Of a DNA stretch of 64,000 nucleotides, positions 32,725 through 41,920 are shown in pieces. Location of the stretch: the NCBI GenBank assembly GCA_944320305.1, contig CALUGW010000005.1:57341-121340 (forward strand). The letters run 5' to 3'. The stretch's first letter is position 1. Each line of letters starts with the position of its first letter. The stretch is from an uncultured Prevotella sp. Its GTDB lineage: Bacteria; Bacteroidota; Bacteroidia; Bacteroidales; Bacteroidaceae. A model generated the notes under the pieces. The model saw only the letters and a program-made list of their open reading frames with translations, was not told the origin of the DNA and searched no databases. The translations under genes and the position numbers were made by a program.

Positions 32725-34071
32725 TCAGAAGTCAAGTCCGCGCCCACGGTAGAAGTCCACAAGAGCCGTCTGGTAGAGGCACTCGTAGCGCGCCTGGAGC
32801 ATGTCGCTCTGCGCCTTCAGCCAGTTGTTCTTTGCCTCGTTGAACTCGGTGATGGACGCCTTGCCGCTCTCATATTTGGCTGTGGCCAGCCTGAAAGCCT
32901 CCTCGCCGCTCTCCATGGCGGCCCGGCTGCTTGCGTATTTGGCACGCGCCGCCACGGCGTTGTGGCAGGCGGTCTGAATCTCTTTGTATAGTTGCTTCTT
33001 CACGTTCTCCAGCGCCAGCTGCTGCGTCTCGCGGTCAATGCGTGCCGAGCGCACGCTGTTGCGCGTCTGCAGGCGGTTGAACAGCGGCACGCTGAGGCTC
33101 AGCCCCACATACTGGCTGAAGTTGTTGCGGAGCTGGGTTCGGAAGTCTGCGGCCTTGAATCCCGACGTCTTGTAGTAGTCGGTGCCCAGTCCGGCGCTGA
33201 GCGACAGCTGCGGGTAGTAGGCCGACTGCGCCACCTTGACACTCAGCACGGCTCCCTCCAGACGCAGCCGCTCGGCCCTCACCTCGGGCTTCAGCCCCAC
33301 CGCCTCGGCAAAGACGGCCTCTGGCGAGGGCGCCGCGCCGCCGTCAGGCATGGCCGCAGTGTCCGGGCGCACAATGTCGAAGCCATCGGGCGACGGCAGC
33401 TCAAGCAGCTGCGACAGCGCGAGCAGCGACAGGCGGCGGCTGTTGTCGGCCTGGACGGCGGTCAGTTCGCTCTGCGCCTGTGCCGCCCGCTGCTGCGCCA
33501 CCTCGGCGGGAGCGGCCTTTCCGGCGGCCATCATGGCCTCCAGACGCGCCGTCTGCATCGAGTCCACCGACACCTGGCGGCGGGCCACGACGGCAATCTC
33601 AGTGTCATAGAGCACCTGCACGTAGGCCTCGGCCACCTGCACGCTCACATCGTTGCGTGCCTTCTCAAGGTCGGCGGTGGCGGCGGCGAGGTTTATGCGG
33701 CTCAGCCTGACGGAGTTCGTGATGCGCATACCCGTGAAGAGCGGCATGCTCGCGCCGACGGAGAACGACGTGCTACTGGTGTTGGTGTTTGTGTAAGTGT
33801 TGTCCTCGGTCAGTCCGCGGCCGAAGGAGAAGTTCTGTCCGAGCGAGGCCTCAACGGCGGGCGAGCGGCTCCAGCGGTCTGTCTGCAGCTGAAGGTCGCG
33901 CTGCCGCATCTGGTTTTCGCTCTGACGGATGCTGACGTTGTGCTCCAGGGCGTGGTCTATGCAGCGGCGCAGCGTCCACCTGACGCCGCCCTGCACTGCG
34001 TCCTGCGCCCGCAAGGAGGCGGCAACGGCCGCCGCCGCGAGCAACAATATGATGCGTGAAGTATTGTCCAT
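32725..34071 (-). CDS. TolC family outer-membrane efflux protein
   Basis: 448 residues with a signal peptide (MDNTSRIILLLAAAAVAASLRAQ). The TolC layout is clear: long helices rich in Ala/Gln/Glu (RAAQAQSELTAVQADNSRRL, YASSRAAMESGEEAFRLATA) alternating with short beta parts (FSVGASMPLF, YPQLSLSAGLG, YVGLSLSVPLFN). It forms the outer-membrane channel of a tripartite pump. It starts 17 bases after the membrane-fusion protein gene and closes the operon of five exporter genes. Confidence 0.92.
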   Translation of the reverse strand: MDNTSRIILLLAAAAVAASLRAQDAVQGGVRWTLRRCIDHALEHNVSIRQSENQMRQRDLQLQTDRWSRSPAVEASLGQNFSFGRGLTEDNTYTNTNTSSTSFSVGASMPLFTGMRITNSVRLSRINLAAATADLEKARNDVSVQVAEAYVQVLYDTEIAVVARRQVSVDSMQTARLEAMMAAGKAAPAEVAQQRAAQAQSELTAVQADNSRRLSLLALSQLLELPSPDGFDIVRPDTAAMPDGGAAPSPEAVFAEAVGLKPEVRAERLRLEGAVLSVKVAQSAYYPQLSLSAGLGTDYYKTSGFKAADFRTQLRNNFSQYVGLSLSVPLFNRLQTRNSVRSARIDRETQQLALENVKKQLYKEIQTACHNAVAARAKYASSRAAMESGEEAFRLATAKYESGKASITEFNEAKNNWLKAQSDMLQARYECLYQTALVDFYRGRGLDF

Positions 34072-34088
34072 TGCTGTCCTCCTGCCTT

Positions 34089-35201
34089 CTATTTGTCGTC
34101 ATCGGCGGCCACCACCTGCGGGCCGCGCACGGTCTCGCCCTCTTTGAGGCCGCTCTTTATCCCGATGCTCACTCCGTCGCTCAGCCCGGTCTGCACCTGC
34201 CGACGGCCGTATTTCTTCTCTTTCCCTCCGCCGCTCACGACATAGACGAACGTGGAGTCGCCGCTGAACTCAACCGCACTCTCAGGAACGGTGACCACGC
34301 GGCGGGCCTCGTCGAGCACTATCTCGGCGTTGGCGCTGTAGCCGGAGCGCATCTGCCCGCCGCCGGAGAGACTCACCGCCGCCTTAATCTCAAACTGGTT
34401 GGCGCCGTTGTTGTCCACCGCCTTGGGCGAGATATACTCCAGCACGGCGTCGAACACAAGGTTCTGCAGTGCGCCGACGGTGATTTTCATCGGCATCCCG
34501 GTCTTCAGGCGCCCCACCTCGGTCTCGTCTATGTTGCCACGGAAAATCAGGTCACCCATGTCGGCCACCGAGGCTATGGTGGTTCCGTCGTTGAACGTGT
34601 TGCTCAGAATGACCGAGTTGCCCACCTTGACGGGAATGTCGAGAACCACACCGGCAATGGTGGAGCGGATCAGAGTGGAGCTTGCGCTGGCATTGCTGCG
34701 CGATATTCCGTCGCGCACCACCTGCAGGGCGTCCTCGGCGGCGGCCATCTCCTCGCGCACCTGGCTGAGCGTCTGGCGCACTTTGTCGTACTCCTCGTCG
34801 CTGACAACCCCCTTGTCGTGCAACGCTTTCTCGCGCCCGAAGTCGGTCTCGGCCTGCTTCAGGTTAATAGAGGCCAGCCTCACGCGGCTCTGCGCGGAGC
34901 TGAGCTGGCTCATGTCGGGTATGACTTTCACCTTGGCGATCACCTCGCCGGCCTCCACCCTGTCGCCCGGCTCTTTCATTATCTCACTGATGATGCCGCT
35001 CACCTGCGGCTTGACGCTCACCTCGTCGCGCGGCTCTATCTTGCCGGTGATGACTGTTGTGCGGCGGATGTCGCCCACCTTGGCCACAAACTCGGTGTAG
35101 GTGACGGGCTTAGGCAACGACTTGCGGTAGAGGAACACGAATGTTCCGACGAACACAAGAGCCACCACCGCGCCGGCAATAACCTTTGAATACTTTCTCA
35201 T
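34089..35201 (-). CDS. efflux membrane-fusion protein (MacA/HlyD type)
   Basis: 370 residues from ATG 35201, with a GTG at 35231 as an alternative that would add ten residues and sit right after the preceding stop. One N-terminal transmembrane segment (VIAGAVVALVFVGTFVFLY), a biotinyl-lipoyl-like half (VEAGEVIAKVKVIPDMSQ), a coiled-coil hairpin around residues 100-170 (QSRVRLASINLKQAETDFGR), and the beta-barrel (TIAGVVLDIPVKVGNSV). It bridges the inner-membrane ABC permeases and the TolC channel. Confidence 0.9.
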   Translation of the reverse strand: MRKYSKVIAGAVVALVFVGTFVFLYRKSLPKPVTYTEFVAKVGDIRRTTVITGKIEPRDEVSVKPQVSGIISEIMKEPGDRVEAGEVIAKVKVIPDMSQLSSAQSRVRLASINLKQAETDFGREKALHDKGVVSDEEYDKVRQTLSQVREEMAAAEDALQVVRDGISRSNASASSTLIRSTIAGVVLDIPVKVGNSVILSNTFNDGTTIASVADMGDLIFRGNIDETEVGRLKTGMPMKITVGALQNLVFDAVLEYISPKAVDNNGANQFEIKAAVSLSGGGQMRSGYSANAEIVLDEARRVVTVPESAVEFSGDSTFVYVVSGGGKEKKYGRRQVQTGLSDGVSIGIKSGLKEGETVRGPQVVAADDDK

Positions 35202-35239
35202 ATCTGTCGTTTTACTTTTTTGCAATTTCACTTTCAGTC

Positions 35240-36472
35240 CTACTCTTCCCGCATGGCGTCCACCGGCTTTATCTTCATGGCACGCCAGGCGGGGGCAAGT
35301 CCGGCCAGCATTCCGAGCACGGTCAGCAGCGCCGAAGCCGAAAGCGCGGTGCCGAAGTCAACCTGGAAGCTGGCCGCGGCCACGCCGTCAGTGGTGTTGG
35401 CAAGCTCAAGCATCTGCAGCACGGCCACGGCCAGCATGATGCCCATCGCCCCTGCCACCGCCGTGAGCACCACGCTCTCGGTCATTATCTGCCCCATCAC
35501 CATGCGGGGCGTGGCTCCTATGGCGCGGCGGATGCCGAACTCCGACGTGCGCTCGCGCACTGTCACCATCATAATGTTGCTCACCCCGATGGCGCCGGCA
35601 AGCAGAGTGCCCGTGCCGATGAGCCACGTGAGGAAGCTGACGCCGCTGAACAGGTTGTCGAGCATGGCGAAGAGCACCTCGGTGTTGAACACCATCAGTC
35701 CCTGGCTGTCGGCCGGATCGACGCTGTGGGCACGCGCCACGACGCCCCTTATGCGCTCCGTCAGAGCGCTCATCACCACTCCCGGCCGGGCCGTCACGGC
35801 GATTATGTCAACCGCCGAGCCGCGATTGTAGGCCCGCTGTATGACAGTCAGCGGCACGACAACGGTCTCGTCGGCCCGCCCGCCTATGCTTATGGCGTTG
35901 CCCGAGCGGTAGTCCACGCCAACAATCTCGTAGTAAATGGAGTCTATGCGCAGCGACTTGCCGCACGGATCGCCGCCCCCGGGGAACAGCTCGGTGTATA
36001 TGCGCCGCCCGATGACGCACACCTTGCGCCCCATGGCCATGTCCATCGGGTTGAGGTATCGGCCGTAGCGTATCATAGGAGTGCTGATGGCGGCATACTC
36101 GGGAGTGGCCCCGTTGGTGCGGCATGACGCTGAGCGGTCGCCGAAGACGGCCGTTCCGCCGCCCACCATGAGCAGCGGCGCCACCTTGTCAAGCTCAGGC
36201 ACCTGCGCCTCCAGACGCCCCACGTCGCGGTAGTCCATGCTCCAGCGCCGCCCTTTGGGCAGTCCGTTGAAAGCCTTGGTGGTGGGCTGCGCCCACACCA
36301 TAGCCGCGTTGGTGGCGAATCCGGCGAAAGTGGACTGCAGCATCTGCTTCAGGCCGCCGGCTCCGCCGATGAGCAATATGAGCATGAACACGCCCCAGAA
36401 CACGCCGAAACCCGTCAGCAGGCTGCGGCTCTTGTTGCGCGACAGTGTGTCAAGTATCTCCCGGAAATTCAT
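35240..36472 (-). CDS. MacB-like ABC transporter permease (second copy)
   Basis: 410 residues. N-terminal membrane segment after the motif FREILDTLSRNKSRSLLTGF, a large periplasmic MacB_PCD domain, then three membrane segments of the FtsX type (FLTWLIGTGTLLAGAIGVSN, ESVVLTAVAGAMGIMLAVAV, ALLTVLGMLAGLAPAWRAMK) with the RERTSEFGIRRAIGAT signature. It ends PVDAMREE. Pairs with the other permease (36550-37812) to form the inner-membrane part of a macrolide-exporter-like or peptide-exporter-like pump. Confidence 0.92.
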   Translation of the reverse strand: MNFREILDTLSRNKSRSLLTGFGVFWGVFMLILLIGGAGGLKQMLQSTFAGFATNAAMVWAQPTTKAFNGLPKGRRWSMDYRDVGRLEAQVPELDKVAPLLMVGGGTAVFGDRSASCRTNGATPEYAAISTPMIRYGRYLNPMDMAMGRKVCVIGRRIYTELFPGGGDPCGKSLRIDSIYYEIVGVDYRSGNAISIGGRADETVVVPLTVIQRAYNRGSAVDIIAVTARPGVVMSALTERIRGVVARAHSVDPADSQGLMVFNTEVLFAMLDNLFSGVSFLTWLIGTGTLLAGAIGVSNIMMVTVRERTSEFGIRRAIGATPRMVMGQIMTESVVLTAVAGAMGIMLAVAVLQMLELANTTDGVAAASFQVDFGTALSASALLTVLGMLAGLAPAWRAMKIKPVDAMREE

Positions 36473-36549
36473 AATTCAAAATTCACAATTCACAATTCAT
36501 AATTACCGGCCCCGCGCACGGCTGTTCCGCCGGCCGCAGGGGCGCGGCG

Positions 36550-37812
36550 TCAGTGGTCGTTCAGCGCCTCAATAGGCCTCACGCGGGCCGCCCGGCGCGC
36601 GGGGGCAAGCCCGGCCAGCGTGCCCGCGACGATGATGACGAGCGTTGCCTGGAGACAGACGTCAATTCCCACGGTGGGGTCGGCAAACATTGTGGCCTTG
36701 AAGAGGCCCGTGTCCACCTGCGTGCGGCCTATTGTGGCTGCCATATACTCATTGGCCGCGATGCCGCAGAGCATACCGACATAGCCGAAGACGGCCGTGA
36801 TAGCCACGCTCTCCACCACTACCAGCCGCAGAATCGACCACGGCCCGGCGCCTATGGCCTTGCGTATGCCGAACTCGCGGGTGCGCTCGCGGACGGTGAT
36901 GAGCATTATGTTGCTCACGCCGACAATGCCGCTGAGCAGCGTGAGCAGCCCGACGGCCCAGAGCGCGGTGCGCAGAATGCCGATTCCCTCGGCCATCTGG
37001 ATGTTGTCCATGAAGCGGTTCCACAGCCAGACGGAGTTCTCGTCGTCGGGCGCGGCGCGGTGGTTGAGGTTCAGCTTGGCGCGGTAGTCGGCCTCGAAGG
37101 CCGTGTTCTGCTCCTCTGTCTCCAGCCCGCCGAAGGTGAACTCGATGTTGCCCACGCGGCTGTCGGTGCTGTAGATGGCGCAGATGGTGGTGTGAGGACA
37201 GTACACGTCGGTGGCCTGCCCCATGCCGTCGCCCCTGTAGACGCCCACCACACGCCACACCAGACCGTCGGCCCTGAGCGTCCGGCCCACCGGCGAGCCG
37301 CCCCGGGGCCACAGCTCGCGGGCCTGGTCCTCGCTGACGACGGCCACCTTGCGCCGCTCGCGCATATCGATGTCGTTGATGAAGCGTCCCCCGACAATCT
37401 GCCGCTTGTTCATATCGCGGTTCGCAGGATATACGCCCGAGAGCGTCTGCCCGGTCATATAGTTATGGTCTGTCGTCAGGGTCACGCCGCCTTTGTCGTA
37501 GACCGCGGCCACACGGTCCACCACACCGGCGAACACACTGTCGGTGGTCATCATGTCGATGCTGCGGAGCGAGATGCCCCTGCCCTCGCCCAGACCGTCG
37601 TAAGCCTTGGATGTGCGCCCTCCGAACACCACCATCGAGTTGGCCAGATAGCGGTCGGAGCTTTGCATCTGGGCGTTGATAAGCCCGTTGCCGGCCCCGA
37701 GCAGGAATATGAGCATGAATATGCCCCAGGCCACGGAGAAGCCTGTGAGGGCTGTGCGCAGCTTGTTGCGGCGCACAGAACTTATTATCTCGCGGAACAG
37801 TTCGTAAAACAT
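36550..37812 (-). CDS. MacB-like ABC transporter permease (first copy)
   Basis: 420 residues with the same layout as its neighbour (EIISSVRRNKLRTALTGFSV at the start, RERTREFGIRKAIGAG and the final APARRAARVRPIEALNDH). The two share the domain order but are clearly diverged, so the pump is heterodimeric. The 77-base gap between them contains an AATTCACAATTCA-type low-complexity tract. Confidence 0.92.
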   Translation of the reverse strand: MFYELFREIISSVRRNKLRTALTGFSVAWGIFMLIFLLGAGNGLINAQMQSSDRYLANSMVVFGGRTSKAYDGLGEGRGISLRSIDMMTTDSVFAGVVDRVAAVYDKGGVTLTTDHNYMTGQTLSGVYPANRDMNKRQIVGGRFINDIDMRERRKVAVVSEDQARELWPRGGSPVGRTLRADGLVWRVVGVYRGDGMGQATDVYCPHTTICAIYSTDSRVGNIEFTFGGLETEEQNTAFEADYRAKLNLNHRAAPDDENSVWLWNRFMDNIQMAEGIGILRTALWAVGLLTLLSGIVGVSNIMLITVRERTREFGIRKAIGAGPWSILRLVVVESVAITAVFGYVGMLCGIAANEYMAATIGRTQVDTGLFKATMFADPTVGIDVCLQATLVIIVAGTLAGLAPARRAARVRPIEALNDH

Positions 37813-37892
37813 ACGCTATATACCAACACGCAGGCAGCCTGCCGCACAAGGGCCGCCACCAAGTCAAAACTCAAAATTCCGAACTCAAAACC

Positions 37893-38615
37893 CTACTTGA
37901 AATACTCCCCGGCGGGCGCGGCGTGGTGGTCGCGGTTGTCTTCCACCAGCCCTATCACGCCGTCGCGGATGTGCACAATGCGGTTTGTCACGTTGGCCAC
38001 GCCGCTCTCGTGGGTCACCACGACGATGGTCATGCCCTGCCGCTCGTTGAGTTCCTTGAGCAGCTGCATCACCTCCACGCTCGTCTTGGAGTCGAGAGCG
38101 CCCGTCGGCTCGTCGGCCAGTATCAGGCGGGGCTGCGTGATCAGCGCGCGGGCTATGGCCACGCGCTGCCGCTGTCCGCCCGACATCTCGCCCGGATAGT
38201 GTGCCGCCCAGGCCGCCAGCCCCAGCCGGTCGAGATAGTCCATGGCGCGGCGGTGGCGCTCGCGGCGGCCCACTCCCTGGTAGTAGAGGGGCAGCTCCAC
38301 GTTCTCAACGGCTGTCTTGAAGCTGATGAGATTGAACGACTGGAACACAAAGCCTATCATCCTGTTGCGGAAGGCGGCCGCCCGCGTCTCGCTCAGATTC
38401 CACACCAGCTCGCCGCCGAGGCGGTATTCGCCCGAGTCGTAGTTGTCGAGAATGCCCAGTATATTCAACAATGTGGACTTGCCCGAGCCTGACGCGCCCA
38501 TGATGGAGACAAACTCGCCCTGCATCACGTCGAGGCTGATGCCCTTGAGCACGTGGAGCGGCTGCGCCCCATGGTAGGTCTTGTTCACATTTCTCAGTTC
38601 TATTACCTTGTCCAT
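37893..38615 (-). CDS. ABC transporter ATP-binding protein (MacB/LolD type)
   Basis: 240 residues from the ATG at 38615 (MDKVIELRNVNKTYHG). Walker A GASGSGKSTLLNILG, Q-loop FVFQSFNL, signature MSGGQRQRVAIARAL, Walker B LILADEPTGALDSK and H-loop VVTHE are all intact. The open frame continues upstream but the family start and length fit this ATG. First gene of the operon ATPase-permease-permease-fusion protein-TolC, a complete tripartite ABC exporter. Substrate unknown; antibiotic, peptide or siderophore export are all possible. Confidence 0.93.
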   Translation of the reverse strand: MDKVIELRNVNKTYHGAQPLHVLKGISLDVMQGEFVSIMGASGSGKSTLLNILGILDNYDSGEYRLGGELVWNLSETRAAAFRNRMIGFVFQSFNLISFKTAVENVELPLYYQGVGRRERHRRAMDYLDRLGLAAWAAHYPGEMSGGQRQRVAIARALITQPRLILADEPTGALDSKTSVEVMQLLKELNERQGMTIVVVTHESGVANVTNRIVHIRDGVIGLVEDNRDHHAAPAGEYFK

Positions 38616-38742
38616 CTTGCTGTCTTTCCCCGGCGGAGACGCTCCGTCACGGCCATAAGGCCATGGCGGCAGGTCGCCCCGCGCCGCGTTTACTCTATAA
38701 AGACGTAAGAACAGGCCGGGATGTTGCGCCGGACGCGACTTT

Positions 38743-39132
38743 TTATTTACAAAATTTCTCAACGGAGCCAGGCTCTCCGCCCCCGCCCCACGCCGCCGTG
38801 ACATCATCGATGCCGATGCCCAGCAGCCTCATCTCGCGGAACACCGAGGGCAGCGTGCGGCGCATGAACTCCTCGCGGCGCTCGCGCATGATGCTGTCAC
38901 GCGCCCCGGCGGAAACGAAATAGCCCAGTCCGCGCCGGTTGTATATCACGCCGCGCCGCGCCAGCTCGTCGTAAGCCTTGACCGCCGTGTTGGTGTTCAC
39001 CTGTAGCGTAACGGCATACTCCCGCACGCTCGGCACGCGGTCGTCCTCGCGGTAAGTACCCGCCAGAATCTCGTCGCACAGGCGGTCGGCCATCTGCAGG
39101 TATATGGCCTTGTCTGGATTGAACGTCGTCAT
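38743..39132 (-). CDS. GntR family regulator, short YtrA-like type
   Basis: 129 residues: a winged-helix GntR domain (AIYLQMADRLCDEILAGTYR, RVPSVREYAVTLQVNTNTAV, then RRGVIYNRRGLGYFVS) and only ~55 residues after it, which is the YtrA subclass without a ligand-binding domain. Its ATG overlaps the preceding permease stop as ATGA. YtrA regulators repress the ABC operon they are encoded with; the palindrome at 41655-41664 beside the promoter is the natural candidate site. Alternative start MVQP four codons upstream. Confidence 0.88.
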   Translation of the reverse strand: MTTFNPDKAIYLQMADRLCDEILAGTYREDDRVPSVREYAVTLQVNTNTAVKAYDELARRGVIYNRRGLGYFVSAGARDSIMRERREEFMRRTLPSVFREMRLLGIGIDDVTAAWGGGGEPGSVEKFCK

Positions 39133-39968
39133 AGGCTGAACCATTTGTGTCCTACAATCTGTGTGCGGCAGAACAGGCGGTAGCTGAGCCAATAAAGAGC
39201 GACCACCGCAGCCAGCAGGCACAACAAAGCGACAAAGCCAAGAGCGTCGGAGACTCTGCCGGCATCGACGACGGCGTAAACCACTCCCGCCGGCGACACC
39301 CCAGCACCAAACTGAAAGGCCAAGACCACGAGGCTGACCATCAGCCACGCCCACCGGCGGAGCACCACCCCGCCGAGCAGAAACAGCGTCTGATAGACAA
39401 GAAAAACCATGACCAGAAAGAACACCACACATAAGCACGCCATCAAACTTCCGCCCGCTTTCGACATCAGCCAGCCAGGAGCGCGGGCCGCAACAGTGGC
39501 CATAGCCCCTGAGAGCGCTGCATACGGCTGCTGCCCCAAGACGACGCCCGCCAGCAGCCGCAGCGCGTCGGAGGCGAGAATGGCGCAGAGCAGAATAACG
39601 AGAAAGCCCAACGTTGACTCTATATAGCGCGCCAGAAACTTCTCCAGCGGCGACGCGGGCAACAAGAAGAAAGCCTGGGCGCGCTGCTTGTCGCGCAGAG
39701 TGGAGCACACAAACGACGGACTGACCACGCAGAACGCCATCGACATGCCCATGAAAAGCACCGCCCACGTCTCCACTACCTTGTCTAAAACCTCAGGCGG
39801 ATATTGCCCACGAACCATGCCCGCGCCAAAAACAGGGAAGAAACAAAAGAAATAAACCAGCGTAAATCCGAAGAAAAGCCGGACGGCATACTTCCTGTCT
39901 GCCATCACATCAAGGCGCAACAGCATCAGGAAACGCCTCATATCAAACTTACTGTCCATAACTTTCAC
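39129..39968 (-). CDS. ABC transporter membrane protein (second of a related pair)
   Basis: 279 residues with about six membrane segments (VRLFFGFTLVYFFCFFPVFG, FLVILLCAILASDALRLLAG, SLMACLCVVFFLVMVFLVY, LLGGVVLRRWAWLMVSLVV, FVALLCLLAAVVALYWLSYR). It shares with the gene upstream the words LPASPxEKF and xLSYRLFxRxQxVGxxWF, so the two arose by duplication. Ends with an ATGA overlap into the GntR gene. Unknown substrate. Confidence 0.82.
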   Translation of the reverse strand: MKVMDSKFDMRRFLMLLRLDVMADRKYAVRLFFGFTLVYFFCFFPVFGAGMVRGQYPPEVLDKVVETWAVLFMGMSMAFCVVSPSFVCSTLRDKQRAQAFFLLPASPLEKFLARYIESTLGFLVILLCAILASDALRLLAGVVLGQQPYAALSGAMATVAARAPGWLMSKAGGSLMACLCVVFFLVMVFLVYQTLFLLGGVVLRRWAWLMVSLVVLAFQFGAGVSPAGVVYAVVDAGRVSDALGFVALLCLLAAVVALYWLSYRLFCRTQIVGHKWFSL

Positions 39969-39977
39969 CTTATTTGT

Positions 39978-40766
39978 TTAAACATTAAACCACCTTCCGC
40001 CAACCAATTGCATCCGCCGGAACAGGCGGTAGGACAGCGCATAGTCGGCCACAATCAATGCCACATTAAGGCAAATCATAATATAAAATCCCGTCCGGCC
40101 ATACATATAGATAAGGAAATGCTGCAGAGATATGTAAAACATACCAAAGAAACACAGCAAGGCAAGCAGCAGAAAGAACGCCTTTCTCGTTCTTGAGGCA
40201 ACCGAGGCAAGCCAGATAGCGGACAAAAGCCAAACATGAGCCAGACAGACACTCGCCATGACCACAACGCCGCTGCCGCCGAACTCGCGCTCAAGCGCCA
40301 TCCGCCTGCCGGCCTCATGCGCCAGCTGCCCGACCAATGCGGCCGACACAGACAGCTGCCCCTCTGTCTTGCCGAGGACGAGGCAAACGGCGTAATGCGC
40401 CGCGTCGGCAATGAAAAGCGCCGCAATGCAGACAAGAAGCATTCCCAATGTGCACTGCAACAGGCGCGACGCGAACTTCTCCATGGGCGATGCCGGGAGC
40501 ATGAGCCAGGCGAAGGCCCGCCCTTTATCTGAAAAATCTCTTATAGGCAGGGCTGAGCCGACGGCCATCACCACCATAACAAAATTCATGGCGTTGGCCG
40601 CATAACCGCCCGCCCACCACCGGCCGCCGTTGTCGGTGACAAAGAGAAACACCACAAACATAAGCGCTGACAGGCCAGCAAGCATGGTGAGCCACTGCCG
40701 CCGGCCGCACACCGCGTCCCGGCGCAGCACCTGCGCCATCCGCCTGAAGCTGAAACCGCCGCTCAT
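39978..40766 (-). CDS. ABC transporter membrane protein (first of a related pair)
   Basis: 262 residues from ATG 40766, which overlaps the ATPase stop as ATGA. About six hydrophobic segments; the soluble words LPASPMEKFASRLLQ and YALSYRLFRRMQLVGGRWFNV mirror those of the next gene. The upstream-open frame is only a shadow of the ATPase gene. Together the two form the likely membrane heterodimer of the transporter. Confidence 0.82.
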   Translation of the reverse strand: MSGGFSFRRMAQVLRRDAVCGRRQWLTMLAGLSALMFVVFLFVTDNGGRWWAGGYAANAMNFVMVVMAVGSALPIRDFSDKGRAFAWLMLPASPMEKFASRLLQCTLGMLLVCIAALFIADAAHYAVCLVLGKTEGQLSVSAALVGQLAHEAGRRMALEREFGGSGVVVMASVCLAHVWLLSAIWLASVASRTRKAFFLLLALLCFFGMFYISLQHFLIYMYGRTGFYIMICLNVALIVADYALSYRLFRRMQLVGGRWFNV

Positions 40767-41620
40767 GGCCGCGCCTCCTTTCCGCCGCTGAAGTCTTCGC
40801 GCCCTATTCTTCCACCGGCAATGGCATTGAAGAGCAGCTCGAGGTTGGGCTGTGTCTCGGGGTCTCCGCCACTGCGCCGGGCTATCACGGCGTCGCCCTG
40901 GGGCGTAGGCTCGGAGTAGACAACGCCGTCCTGCGGCTCGCCCGGCTGGCGCAGCCCGAACGAATATCGGGCGCAGATGTCGGCCGCAGAGGCGTCGAGC
41001 AGCAGCCCCGAGGTGGAGATTATGACCAGGTGGTCGAGCAGCGACTCGACGTCGTGCACCTGGTGGGTGGAGATGACGAGCGTCCTGACGTCCGTCATGC
41101 ACCGGGCCACCACACGGCGGAACGTGCTCTTCGACGGAATGTCAAGCCCGTTGGTGGGCTCGTCCATCAAGACGAGACGCGTGCCGGCGGCGAGGGCGAA
41201 GCTCATGTAGGCCTTCTTCTTCTGACCCATGGACAGACTGCCGAGGCGCAGCCGCCCCTCCAGACCGAAATCGGCCAGACAGCTGTCGAGCACCTCACGG
41301 CTGAAGCGGGGGTAGAACGGCGCGTTGGCACGCACGTAGGCGTCGAGACTGATGTCGGGCAGATAGAACTCCTCCGGCACGAGAAACATCTCGCGCAGCG
41401 TCTCCACGCGCCGGCGGGCGGTCTCCACGCCGCCCATCGTCACGCTGCCCTGCCGGGGGCGCAGCAGCCCGGCCATAAGATAGAGCAGCGTGGTCTTGCC
41501 CGTGCCGTTCTTGCCGAGCAGTCCGCAGACGCGCCCTGTGCCCACACTCAGGCTGAAATTGCTGAACACCGGGGTCTTGCTCCCGGCGTAGCTGAAACTC
41601 ATCTTGCTTATTTCTATCAT
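40763..41620 (-). CDS. ABC transporter ATP-binding protein, YtrB/CcmA-like
   Basis: 285 residues: Walker A LLGKNGTGKTTLLYL, signature LSMGQKKKAYMSFAL, Walker B LVLMDEPTNGLD and H-loop STHQVHDVESL. The C-terminal ~70 residues form an extension typical of two-gene ABC exporters. First gene of the operon ATPase-permease-permease-GntR. Regulation by the encoded GntR protein is likely because a palindrome lies right at the start of transcription. Confidence 0.92.
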   Translation of the reverse strand: MIEISKMSFSYAGSKTPVFSNFSLSVGTGRVCGLLGKNGTGKTTLLYLMAGLLRPRQGSVTMGGVETARRRVETLREMFLVPEEFYLPDISLDAYVRANAPFYPRFSREVLDSCLADFGLEGRLRLGSLSMGQKKKAYMSFALAAGTRLVLMDEPTNGLDIPSKSTFRRVVARCMTDVRTLVISTHQVHDVESLLDHLVIISTSGLLLDASAADICARYSFGLRQPGEPQDGVVYSEPTPQGDAVIARRSGGDPETQPNLELLFNAIAGGRIGREDFSGGKEARP

Positions 41621-41654
41621 ATCTTCTAAGGTTTTTAGTTGACAGCTTTTAGTG

Positions 41655-41664
41655 TACTATAGTA
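41655..41664. promoter_or_regulatory. candidate GntR operator
   Basis: TACTATAGTA is a perfect palindrome within the longer imperfect GTGTACTATAGTAATAGCAC. It covers about +5 to +15 of the ABC operon transcript, a place where a bound repressor would block initiation. Confidence 0.6.
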
Positions 41665-41675
41665 ATAGCACACTG

Positions 41676-41707
41676 CAAATATAGCACAACACAGCCTTTC
41701 TTGCAAA
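41676..41707 (-). promoter_or_regulatory. promoter of the GntR-ABC operon
   Basis: On the minus strand TTTG (41707-41704), 20 bases, TATATTTG (41683-41676). The gap from here to 41920 holds nothing else that I can support. Confidence 0.75.
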
Positions 41708-41920
41708 CTTTTCCGGCAGTTTCTTCTCCTTTAAACAATTCTTAACGCACAGCCTGGAAGCTGCTGCGGCTGAACCACGCAGACCGAAAGACAGCTGAAC
41801 AAAGCATCCGGCAAGACACGGCGGGGCAAAACGGAGCCATCCGCCCGCAGCCGGCTGACTGTGCCAGAGGCTGCCATGGCGGATGGCGTCAATTAATATA
41901 CTAATGTGTTGACAGGCGGC

